From: Margaritifera margaritifera
Taxonomy: Eukaryota; Mollusca; Bivalvia; Unionida; Margaritiferidae
DNA: 64,000 bases
Direction: 5' to 3'
Assembly (NCBI GenBank): GCA_029931535.1
Contig: JAQPZY010001178.1
Coordinates: 372,001-436,000, forward strand
A program made the translations under genes and the position numbers. Position 1 is the first letter of the stretch. Each line of letters begins with the position of its first letter. The notes beneath the pieces were generated by a model. That model saw only the letters and a program-made list of their open reading frames with translations, made no database searches and had not been told where the DNA came from. This document shows positions 48,481-57,731 of this stretch, in pieces.

Positions 48481-49110
48481 TGGGATCCATGACCATACAC
48501 TTCTAATAAAAGAAACTGTTACATGTTTAGTCACCTTATAATGGGGTACATTATACACAGTATTACTATTACATCATCTAATGGGATCCATGACCATATC
48601 TGTCTTATTAAAGGGACCATGTTATGTGTGATGTTGCCTTATAATGGGGTACATTATACACAGTATTACTATTACATCATCTAATGGGATCCATGACCAT
48701 ATCTGTCTTATTAAAGGGACCATGTTATGTGTGATGTTGCCTTATAATGGGGTACATTATACACAGTATTACTATTACATCATCTAATGGGATCCATGAC
48801 CATATCTGTCTTATTAAAGGGACCATGTCATGTGTGATGTTGCCTTATAATGGGGTACATTATACACAGTATTACTATTACATCATCTAATGGGATCCAT
48901 GACCATATCTGTCTTATTAAAGGGACCATGTTATGTGTGATGTTGCCTTATAATGGGGTACATTATACACAGTATTACTATTACATCATCTAATGGGATC
49001 CATGACCATATCTGTCTTATTAAAGGGACCATGTTATGTGTGATGTTGCCTTATACTGGGGTGCATTATACATAGTATCACTATTACACAATATAATGGG
49101 ATCCGGGACT
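48480..49110. repeat. Minisatellite, 103-bp period, ~6 copies
   Basis: Unit with 'atgggatccatgaccatatc', 'tgtcttattaaagggaccat', 'gtgtgatgttgccttataat' and 'acagtattactattacatca'. The word 'atgggatcc' recurs at 48581, 48684, 48787, 48890 and 48993. Central copies are nearly identical and outer copies diverge. It is distinct from but related to the ~95-bp array ('gttgccttatactgggg'). Confidence 0.95.
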
Positions 49111-49262
49111 ATATGTGCCAAATATAAGGGACTTTTGTATTTTTTAAAGGCATACATTTTCTATTTGTTCACTTTGACAAACTTAGGTAACTATTTTGAG
49201 CAGTAGTAATATCAAGTTAAGAAAATGTACTAGGGGTGGGGGTTGGTGAGTGGGTGGGTGGG

Positions 49263-49440
49263 TGGTAAAACTAATTTTAATTATGTAATACTTACCTGCT
49301 ACTATTGCATTGCTTACCAATTTTGGGATGCCAAGTCCCCAGTCCAAGCTAAATACTCCCTCCTCCAATTAGTAATTGGAGGCCCAGAATTGAAAAAAAC
49401 CCGATCCCAGTCTAATTCCTTAGTCATAGCCAACATATTT
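49263..49440. repeat. DIRS inverted terminal repeat, 3' side
   Basis: Inverted match to 53530-53703, with about one difference in six to eight bases, suggesting an old insertion. A GT-rich 'ggggtgggggttggtgagtg' tract lies just outside, at about 49232-49262. Confidence 0.8.
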
Positions 49441-49639
49441 TGACTTGAACTGAGTCGAAAGGACAGGGGTGGGAGGAGGGGGTCTTTACAACTGTAGCAG
49501 GTAAGAATTACATAGCCTTGGCAATGCAGTTGGCAACCTTGCTCAAAAACTGGTCTTGGCAGATTGATTGTTTGAGATGAGCCAAGTATGAAGGTGGAGA
49601 ATCTGTGGGTTGCTGTGTAGGAGAGATCCCTTGTGCTGT

Positions 49640-50420
49640 GACAGCAGGTCCCTCTGTGGTAATCTCCTGAGCTCATCTACCAACAGGTCGAGTAGATTAT
49701 TGAATCACAACTGTTTTGGCCATAGGGGGGCTATCAGAATGAGCCTGGATGTGGAGACCCTGATTTAGTGGAGAACGGGCGGAATTATTTTGAAGGTGGG
49801 AAGGCGTATGCATACAGATGATATCACTTCCACTACCCAGGCTCTACGATCTGGTACTAGAGAGACAAAAAAGGGGAGCTTCTTGTTCAGTCTTGTAGCG
49901 AAAAAGTCCTCTAATGGTCTCTCCCCCCCCCCCCCACCCAGTTGAAAAAGTGCATCTGCTACCAACTGGTGCTGAAACCATTCCATGAGGGCCACATGAC
50001 TCTGTTTGGACAAGCTGCCCACCAAGATATTCCTTTTGCCCGCCAAAATATTCCTTTTCGCTCGAAATACAGCAGACTCGGCGAGTGATCTCCTCTGAGA
50101 CTCCCCACCAGAGAAGGTTCCAGACTACATGCAAAGAGATGGAGCATGTGTACCTCCGCGAAACCTGAGGTATGCTACTACAGACATGTTATCTGAAGCA
50201 ACCGTAACACAACAACGATGTATGAGGTACACGCACCCCAGTAGGGCTAGAAACACTGCCTACATTTCTAGGTGTTTATTTTTGAAGGGCTGCTTCCCCC
50301 TGAGACCTCTGGGTCCTGGTGAACACCCTATCCCAAATCTAATGTGTCTGTGTACAGAAAGGAGTAGGGTTTGGGACTGTAAATCGGGACTCCAGTCAGG
50401 AACTGATCTCAATCAAGCCA
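49640..50420 (-). pseudogene. DIRS RNase H and connection domain relic
   Basis: Reads from high to low coordinates. Recognisable pieces: LHMHPLQFLLRA and LSWW near 50420-50530; LYTQTH, a decayed form of the catalytic YTDAS motif; FTRTQRSQG near 50310; a spoiled middle; then AGKRNILVGSLSKQ near 50030, FFATRLNKKLPFFVS near 49880, RRAWVVEVISSV, and LPTFKIIPPVLH near 49770. The last matches the familiar DIRS pattern DLFATRxNxKLPxFVSPxPDPxAW and the PPxxLIxxVL tail. Several stops and shifts interrupt it, including a poly-C run at 49921. Confidence 0.75.
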
Positions 50421-51065
50421 CCAACTCAGGTGGTGACGAAAATTGGATCCTAGAGGAATGCAAGCCGATAGCAGGTCCTTGTACAGTTTGCAGTTTGCTC
50501 GAAGCAGGAACTGCAGAGGGTGCATGTGAAGTCTCCCTTGGGGAACTAGATCTGCAGCCGCATTCAGAGTCCTCAGAGAGAGAGGTAAAGACTGTCTAGT
50601 GGGAAGACCGTCTAGTGGGATGCAAACCCTAACTTGATTGGTGACAAAATTCATCCCCACATACACAAAGTCCCGAGAAGGGATGAGATCCAACTTCACT
50701 AGGCTGGAGATTAAACCCAGACAAGTCACCATCAACCCTCAGAGGGATAGATCCTTCAGGAGATTATTTCTGAGGATACTGTACAACAACCAGTTGTCGA
50801 AATACTGGAGGGTGTGGATCCCTTAAAATCTCAAGCAGGCTGCTATTTCCTCCATCATCCTGGTAAAGGCTCTGGGGGCAGAGGCGAGGCTGAATGGAAG
50901 AGCCCAAAATTGAAATACCACCTAGCCAGGACAAAACCGAAGACATTTCCTGTGAGGCGGGAGAATGGCATTCCTGACTAAGACGGTGATCTCCATTTTG
51001 AAATATTCTTCCCAAAGAAATCTGTTTAAGATGGAAAGATCATTGACGAGTTGAAGCTTTCCATC
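50421..51065 (-). pseudogene. DIRS reverse transcriptase relic
   Basis: Key pieces on the minus strand: ILPPHRKCLRFCPG-stop near 50945-50985; FQFWALPFSLASAPRAFT near 50870-50925, the RT motif usually FxxLPFGLSSAPRxFT; then YFDNWLL near 50795, in place of the catalytic YLDDWL, so one aspartate has become asparagine; then GLISSLVKLDLIPSRDFV, which fits LGLxxNxxKSxLxPxxxFxYLG. The part with the first catalytic aspartate appears deleted between LNRFLWEE-like sequence (about 51030) and ILPPHRK. At least two stops are present. Confidence 0.8.
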
Positions 51066-51539
51066 TTTTTTGCAATACCAAAAAGATCGGGGAATAGAAA
51101 ACCCAGAGTTTGGTCATTTTCCACCCTCTTGCCTGCTCCCTTCTGCTGAAGGGTGTGTAACTCTTCCTTAGTTGAACCAGTTTGTTCCCAGAAGCGAAGC
51201 CGGTATCACTCTTTTTAAAGTGGAACAGACCCACACATTGTCCGTGATGCCCGACCAAACCTTTGAAGATGCTGCAGAAGAGGGTGCAACTAGGGCTGAC
51301 TACTTCCTTCCTTAGGGAAGGGGGAGAAGTCTGAAGACTTCCTACCTTGGCCTCTTTGAGCACTTCTTCTAGCGAAAGATGGGTGCAAGGGAGATTTGAA
51401 CTGGGGCTGCTTGTTTGTCTGTTGACACTGACCCTGTTTGAAAAACTTTTGAGGATGTCCCCCGTTCAGCCAGTGTGTTCATGCTTCCTGGCCGGTTTCA
51501 ACTGGGCAGGAGTTGCACCAATGAACCGGAGTTGCTGGT

Positions 51540-53075
51540 CCCTCAAATTATGTGGATGTTGCAGAAAGGATGAGACCTCTTAAGAGGATCTCCAGCACTG
51601 CTGGAGACAACAATTCCTCCATCAAGAGACTGAAGGAGGCAGCCAAAAAGAGATCAGCATGGGAGGTGATCATCCCTAGGGTTTGAGCCTCAAGTTCCAA
51701 GGCATTCAAGGCATTTACTGGGATATGAACCCATGTCCCAGCTGATATCACTTGGGACACTCCTGAGTCTGGGGGGGGGGGGGGACTCTTAAGGGGCCAA
51801 GCAGGGGAATGAACTTGACTGCTCTAGGCAGAGACCAGCCGCCAGAGCATAGAACGTGGGAAAGATAACCCCTTTTGTTGCCTGACAGACTCTAGGACCC
51901 AGAATGACTCTCCAGACTGGAGAGAATCTTTGAGTCATTTGAGTCCACCCCATCAGAATGGAAAGGGCATTGTCATTCTGAACCCCTGCTGGGGCAAGAC
52001 AGGACTCTCTTTCCTGGCATTCTCTCCCGAGAGGGAGATGTCGAATTAGAGTTTGTGTAATCCTGTAACTGCTTATAGGGTGTAATGAGAATAGCCCTAC
52101 TAGCTGTCGTCCTAGGTGAATGGGATCACTGATCCCTTCTCAGCCATCTTGGAGGAGAGAGGTGGCCCACCTCCTTTTTGTTGAACGAGTCTGGAGGCGA
52201 CTGAGCAGGTTTCACATCTGCCATACTTTGCAACCAAGGTAGGAACATCTACATCTATGCTGTCATGGGGGGAAGGAAGAAGATTTACTACCAGGTAAAG
52301 GGGGTTACCCAAATCCCATAGTGATTAAACAGGAACATAGGTAAGGGGAGAATGCTGATCCAATTCTCTTCCCCAGACTGGTGAGCAAAACCCAACTCCC
52401 TATCCCCATAGGGATTGGATGGTAACCTAGAGATGGGGGGATATCGACCAAATCCCTGTCCCTGGACTGACAATTGAAGCCCAGCATCTGACTGCTTGGT
52501 GGCATGGTCCAGTGACAGATTCTCGGTGGCACTTAGAGCCTGATGACCAGTCCTGAACCTGTTTCTGGTGCTCAGTGATCGCCGCCTAATGACTGGCACC
52601 GGGCACTTGATGACTGGTGATCGGTCAAAGACCAGTCTAGCAATGAAGATCTGACAGAAAAACATGCCTCTGACCTGTCAGATTGTGATCGCTGCTCTTT
52701 CCTGTTGTTGGGAAGGCATGACTTGCTTATATCAGTCACCGGCACTAAGTTTACCTTGAAAAGGCACTGCTCCTGCCCGAAAGGCACAACTCACTCTCAT
52801 GCACTTTTCCTCCCTTGCAAGAGGCCAAGGATATATCCTTCACTGCCACTGATGGCATCGGACTGAGTGTCAGAGATTCTTGGCCTTTTGGCAATCTCCG
52901 AACCACACAGATTGCTCCTTGTTTCTTTCCCACAAGGGGAGTTGACTTCCCTAAACCAGGGAAGTCCAAACCCATCCTGGGAATGGAGGGGGTTGTCTTG
53001 TGATGATGAGGAGGAAGCATTGTCTTTCCTTCTCCATCTATAGGTGCGGTGACTTTCTGCCAAGTCCCACACATG
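51540..53075 (-). pseudogene. DIRS gag-like region, degenerate
   Basis: Several minus-strand open frames without a single continuous one. Upstream parts have a Ser-rich segment and KRPRISDTQSDAISGSEGY. The lower part (51548-51760) has an Ala/Leu-rich helical stretch with LELEAQTLGMITSHADLFLA and LLSPAVLEILLR, the style of DIRS gag helical domains. A poly-G run at 51769-51783 and length changes break the frame. Assignment rests on position upstream of RT and composition. Confidence 0.5.
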
Positions 53076-53529
53076 ATCTGTCCATAAACAACATATCAGA
53101 TATTGGTCTGTGTATGCACAACCAGTGCATGATAGTTAGGTGGTGTGTGTATCCCACGGGGTCTTCTGGTGCCCACACTCACCCTCATCCTGCAATACAT
53201 CTCTGAAAGAGAATTTAAAAAAACAAACAACAAGAAAACTGGGAACCAGAGTAGGTAATACTTACCCGAACACAGGTTACTAAGAAGGGGTTATCACTGA
53301 ACAGAAAAACTGCCTGCAAAGCAAGGTACAAAAACCCTTCAAAAATAGCAAAAGGAACACAGCAAACACTCAGATAATGCAAGGATTGGGACAAAAAATA
53401 CTTAAATTGATACAAAAAAGTATAAGACTGGCCGAAAAGATTTTGATAAACAATAATGAAGGCAAATTCTGATGAGTGATCTTGGCACATATAAACTTGC
53501 ATGATAGTCCAAGAAAAAGAGGAAGGTAT

Positions 53530-53703
53530 TCCATATGTTGGTTATAACCAAGGAATCGGACTGGGATCATGTTCTTTTAAATTCTGGGCCTCCAATCACT
53601 AAATGGAGGAGGGAGTATCTAGCTTGGACTGGGGTCCCAGAAATGGTAAGCAATGCAAAGTAGCTGGTAATATATTTCTGCTATTAAAACAAAAGTTTTA
53701 CCA
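53530..53703. repeat. DIRS inverted terminal repeat, 5' side
   Basis: Partner of 49263-49440. Contains 'aaatggaggagggagtatct', 'agcttggactggggtcccag' and 'aaatggtaagcaatgcaaag'. Confidence 0.8.
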
Positions 53704-54156
53704 TTTAGGACAATAGCTGTACAACTGTAAAACTTTTGAAAGAACATATACATGTATTTCCTTGAATGTGAAGTTAAGTGTGCCTATGAAATGTTCTAAA
53801 TATGAAGAAAAATTTATATAAAAGAAAATTTCAGAAACTGGTATCATCCAGTTTATCTGTGGAAGTTTTCTTCAGAATGAACAAAGATTTTTCACAAGCA
53901 GTAGGTGAGATTTTTGTATTTAATGCAGGACTCCACTCAATCTTTCCCTTCCTTGGTGAAATTTTTCTCTTTTGTTCAGATTACATTGTCAGGTTCATCA
54001 TGCAAGTTGCAGAATGAATTGTATAAGCATCATAATGATTCATCCTAAGTACAATAAAAATCCATTATATGGATTAAGAAACGTATGCAAATGACAAATT
54101 TTAACCCAAAATATTTTATGCCTGCCACCACCAGTGGATGTGCCATTAAACCTGAT
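53704..54156. other. Intron-like spacer
   Basis: AT-rich. It ends with 'agtggatgtgccattaaacc', the short SINE-end-like word that precedes the ACAT array. The 71-codon ORF at 53802-54017 shows no domain. Confidence 0.5.
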
Positions 54157-54227
54157 ACATACATACATACATACATACATACATACATACATACATACAT
54201 ACATACATACGTACATACATACATACC
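54157..54227. repeat. (ACAT)n microsatellite
   Basis: About 18 units, one G substitution. Preceded by TGTGCCATTAAACCTGAT. Confidence 0.98.
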
Positions 54228-54308
54228 AGTGGAAAAGTGACTGCTATTGTATCTCTTATGTGTGCACAACAATAAATAACAATTCACATATAAGATTTAG
54301 ATACTTAC

Positions 54309-54423
54309 CATATTCATATTTCCACAAAAATGCATCATCTATCAGGGATATACATAGAACTATCGTCAGAAGATTGAAGAAGTTGTAATTCCCCGTTAAT
54401 ATGATCAACACCTGCAGCAAAAT
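54309..54423 (-). CDS. Internal exon, lipase maturation factor (LMF2-like)
   Basis: On the minus strand, acceptor CTTATTTCAG and a strong donor ATG|GTAAGTAT bound 115 open bases encoding 38 residues plus one base (exit phase 1). The peptide runs [20 protein letters not shown], then [10 protein letters not shown] and [20 protein letters not shown] followed by LCxxLxDD is the conserved core of LMF2-type lipase maturation factors, ER multi-pass proteins that help dimeric lipases fold and leave the ER. The segment is hydrophobic, as expected of membrane helices. Upstream exons (the W-rich N-terminal half) are not found up to 64000, so they are probably outside the window. This is the best-supported host coding feature here. 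Confidence 0.85.
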
Positions 54424-54477
54424 CTGAAATAAGAATTTTTAAAGAGTGAATTATTACTGTACAAATAATTGTGAAAT

Positions 54478-54545
54478 GTATATCCAACTGCAAACAGCAC
54501 AGACCCTGATCTGTTGTGGCTAATACAATGACATACCTGGGACCA
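54478..54545. mobile_element. Palindromic MITE fragment (copy f)
   Basis: 'tccaactgcaaacagcacag' then 'accctgatctgttgtggc' matches the inner part of the MITE family; the ends are missing. It lies about 55 bp from the LMF exon acceptor, on its upstream side. Confidence 0.5.
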
Positions 54546-54724
54546 TACATGTTTTTCTTTTAAAGTCCATTTCAACAAGGTTTAATAGGAATACCTCTTC
54601 AGTTTTCTGAAAAGATACTTCACCAAATTAACAAGAGTACTGTTAACAGCATATTATATGCCTGCCTCATGTTTAGTAGTCCTCTATGCAGATAAATAAA
54701 ACTAGGGAGGGGGGGAAGGGGAGG

Positions 54725-55084
54725 GAGAAATCATCTTTTTCTTTCAGTAACAGTGAACCTGACCTTTGACCTTTTGATGCCAAAATTCATATGCTTCTTC
54801 CTTACCCCAAGTGCAAGCCATCCACAAAGTCTGGTCCAGGTCTGTGATGTAGAACTAATGTTATTGAGCAGAAATAATTTTTCTACTTTCAGTCAGTGAC
54901 ATTGACTTTTGACCTTTTAATCCAAAAAATAGGCTTCTTCCTTACACCAACTACAAGCCATCCACAAAGTTTGGTCTAGGTAATGTTATTGCAGAAACCC
55001 TTCTTCTCTTTTCAACCACAGTGACCTTGACCTTTGACTTTATGACCCCAAAATTGATAGTGTTCTTCATTACCCCATGTGCAG
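54725..55084. repeat. Three-copy ~140-bp degenerate repeat
   Basis: Copies begin near 54740, 54890 and 55015 with 'agtgaccttgacctttgacc', continue 'ccaaaattcatatgcttctt', 'ccttaccccaagtgcaagcc' and 'atccacaaagtctggtc'. This style of repeat is common in bivalve introns and intergenic DNA. It stops where the LINE RNase H relic begins. Confidence 0.8.
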
Positions 55085-55400
55085 TACGGCTGTAATTTTT
55101 GTGCTAAAAATGGAGGCTTTATCCGGTAACCAACTCAACATGGTGCTATGTGTTGCAACGGAATCTGCATTCTTGTCTCTCTCTTTCAAACAGTCTGTAT
55201 ACTGGGACATATGGCCATGATAGCAGACTCTGATTTAATTGAATTCACTTTGAAAAATGAGAGGATTTGTTGAGTATGTTTTGAATTGGCAAAGATCAAA
55301 TTTTGGGAGGGTTTCGATAACCCAAGTGGTGATTTTTCAAATGCAGAATTTTGCTGCATTTCCAACATTGAATTTTGCTCTTTCTAGGTGAGAATGAATT
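55085..55400 (-). pseudogene. LINE RNase H domain start (relic)
   Basis: Minus-strand frames give YHGHMSQYTDCLKERDKNAD near 55190, a decayed YTDGSK motif that begins RNase H, then LPDKASIFSTKITAV near 55110, matching RLPDxASIFxAELxAI. The remainder of the domain is missing; a different repeat follows. Confidence 0.65.
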
Positions 55401-57731
55401 CATATGTCAAAAGGTGGAATTAAATTTGGTTTTTGAGCATGCAAGGTTTGGGGCCTAAAGACTACATCATCTGTGGGATTCAATGGATTTTAAACTAGTT
55501 TGGTAGTATACTAAAGAGCCAATTTTGTTTCTCGATAAAGTGATGGTTCATTTGCCTCAACATAGAGGCTTTCTGAACGGGAAGTTCTAAATACTCCAAA
55601 CAAAGTCCAAGTCCCAGATTGTGTATTGGATCAAGCACCTGCAAGTAAGATTCACAAGCTGATCAATACACAACTGAGCCATAGTCAAGTTCAGATCTTA
55701 CTAAAGACCTGTATAACAAGAGCAAGACCTTCTGATCTGCTTCCCAATCTGTATTTGCCATGACTTGTATTAAATTGAGGGCTTTTTGACATCTGTCCTT
55801 GAGGTATCTAATATGTGGAGGGAAAGTTAGTTTTCTGACAAAAATATGCCCTCAAAATTTGGTCTCCTCAACAACAGGGATAAGAGAAATGTCAAGATAA
55901 GAGTTTGGAGTCATCATGAATTCGAGAGTGTTAGATTTTGGATGTTTGGGCCTGTTTTCTTCTGTTCACTTCTGAACTCTATTTAAACATATCAGTAGTT
56001 GATGTTCAACAGTATGTACACTCTCTGATCTATATAGCAGATACATATCAGTAGTTGATGTTCAACAGTATGTATACTCTCTGATCTATATAGCAGATAC
56101 ATATCAGTAGTTGATGTTCAACAGTATGTATACTCTCTGATCTATATAGCAGATACATATCAGTAGTTGATGTTCAACAGTATGTATACTCTCTGATCTA
56201 TATAGCAGATACAGAAATTCCAGGCATATGATGAGCAGTCAGTTCCTTCATTCAGGCATTTAACTATGCTGTTAATTTTGATGCTGAATGGGTGACTTAC
56301 AATATGCTGTCCTGGGGTACACCCATATCCTGAGAATAGCCTTTAGAATTGGTAGTACTCTCCTTAACTCTAAAATTTTTATATTTCCAAAAATTGGATA
56401 TAAAGTGATGTAGGTGGCCCCTTAGACTTCAACTGAACAGGCCTTTCATCATGCCATATTTCCATGTGGTGTCAAAAGCTGTCTCCAAATCAATAAAGAT
56501 GGCAACTGTATGTTCCTTCTTTATGAAAGCTTCGCTAATAAATGCTTAAAGTCAGACAAGATGGTCTATTGTGCTTCTGTGGCTGCTGAATCCAAACTGA
56601 AGGTCTGATGGTAGTTTGCTAGACTCCAAATACCAAATGTGTCCGTCAATTATAATTCATTCCATGGTTTTGCAAATACAGCTTGTTAGTGATCTGGGAT
56701 GATAGTTGGAAGGCTCAGTATGGCCCTTTCCAGATTCAGGTACTGGTATCACTGTTCCTTCTCGCCAAGACAGCAGGAAGTTTCCAGTTTCCCAAATTTT
56801 ACTGAAAATGTTTAGAAGTGTATTGAGAGCTGTTATCAGATAAGTGTTTCAGAAGTTGATAGTGGATACTGTCTCATCCTGCTTAACTGCTATGTACTCA
56901 ATCAAGTGAGTCTTGTAGTTTTCTGAGAGTGATAGGTTTATTGTAATCTTTGGCACAGGCAAATTTGAAGTTTAAATGAACCCCTTATTGCAGGATTTTG
57001 ACATAGCAGAAGTTTTTAGAATAATTTTCTTGTGAGGAGTTTTTAGAGAATGTCTTGGTCAAAGTATTTGAAATTTCTGGTAGGGTTGTGACCATTTCAT
57101 CAGATTCCTTTAAGTGTTTGATACAGTTGCTTTTTTTTTTTTTGACAATGATTTTTCATACCATATTCCATAGTGATTTAGAAGAGGAGGGAGAGTTCAA
57201 CCTAGAGACACAGGATCTCAATGTTTTCCTCTTGCTCTCTCTAATGATACAATGAGCTTTAACTTGCTATATATGGTATTTATTCATATTTTCAGTTGTT
57301 GGATTGGCATTGAAATTTTTAAGGACCTTTTTCTTTTCTCTGGTGGTGTCTTTGCAATGCATCATCAAACCATGGTTTGTTGACTTGTTTAGGAATCGCC
57401 ACAGTTTTTGGTACTGTATCCCCAGCAGCATTCTGGAGTATTTTTGTAAACAAGTGTATTGGACCCACTACATTATCAAATTGATCAACTGTCAAATTTG
57501 ATTTTGCAGAGGGATTGAAACACTTTACAGTCTGCCTTGTTCAATTTCTATCTCTGCCCTTGCCCTTGAGATTTGGGAATGTTACTTCGTAAGTATATTG
57601 GAAAGTGGTTACTACCCCAGAGGTCATCACCATCTTACTTAAAAGTGATGGATCACAGATTGTCTGCAGATCTTAGGATGAGCAGGATCCTGTGGCAGGA
57701 TGCAGGAAGGTATACAACTTATCATTACAGA
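55400..57731 (-). pseudogene. LINE reverse transcriptase and distal endonuclease relic
   Basis: From high to low: LHPATGSCSS and LQTICDPSLLSK (57650-57725); DDLWGSNHFPIYLRS (about 57600), the endonuclease SDHFP motif; KPWFDDALQRHHQRK (about 57370); SWREGTVIPVPEPGKGHTEP and NYHPRSLTSC (about 56700-56770); IFIDLETAFDTTWKYG (about 56470), RT motif A; the GVPQDSIL motif (about 56310); then CSSYAWNFCICY (about 56225), where the usual YVDD has become YAWN. The thumb region has PPHIRYLKDRCQKALNL (about 55810) and LVRSELDYGSVVY (about 55700). Poly-A at 57132 and tandem repeats at 55988 disrupt it. Confidence 0.8.
55988..56211. repeat. 56-bp tandem repeat, 4 copies, inside the dead RT
   Basis: Units start at 55988, 56044, 56100 and 56156 with 'catatcagtagttgatgttc' and end '...tctatatagcagata'. 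On the minus strand each encodes the residues just after the RT catalytic box, so a 56-bp coding piece was multiplied after the element died. Copies are nearly identical (one C/T difference). Confidence 0.95.

Larger units (their letters stand above)
49263..53703 (-). mobile_element. DIRS-type retroelement, inverted terminal repeats, dead
   Basis: About 4.44 kb, GC-richer than its surroundings. The ends are inverted repeats of about 175 bp: 49263-49440 and 53530-53703 share, in opposite orientation, 'gcattgcttacca', 'ccccagtccaagct', 'atactccctcctccaatta' and 'ggcccagaatt'. On the minus strand come gag-like, reverse transcriptase and RNase H relics in the DIRS order. After RNase H the sequence runs into the terminal repeat, so no tyrosine recombinase is visible. 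DIRS elements are usually longer and use that enzyme to integrate, so this copy could not move by itself. Confidence 0.82.

Noticed and set aside
49921..49936. Poly-C tract (and poly-G at 51769, 43303) as G-quadruplex regulatory sites
   Set aside because: Single homopolymer runs inside decaying element or spacer sequence; no repeated G-tract spacing.
50129..50599. 156-codon plus-strand ORF in the GC-rich block
   Set aside because: It is antisense to the DIRS RNase H/RT relic, whose minus-strand motifs are recognisable.
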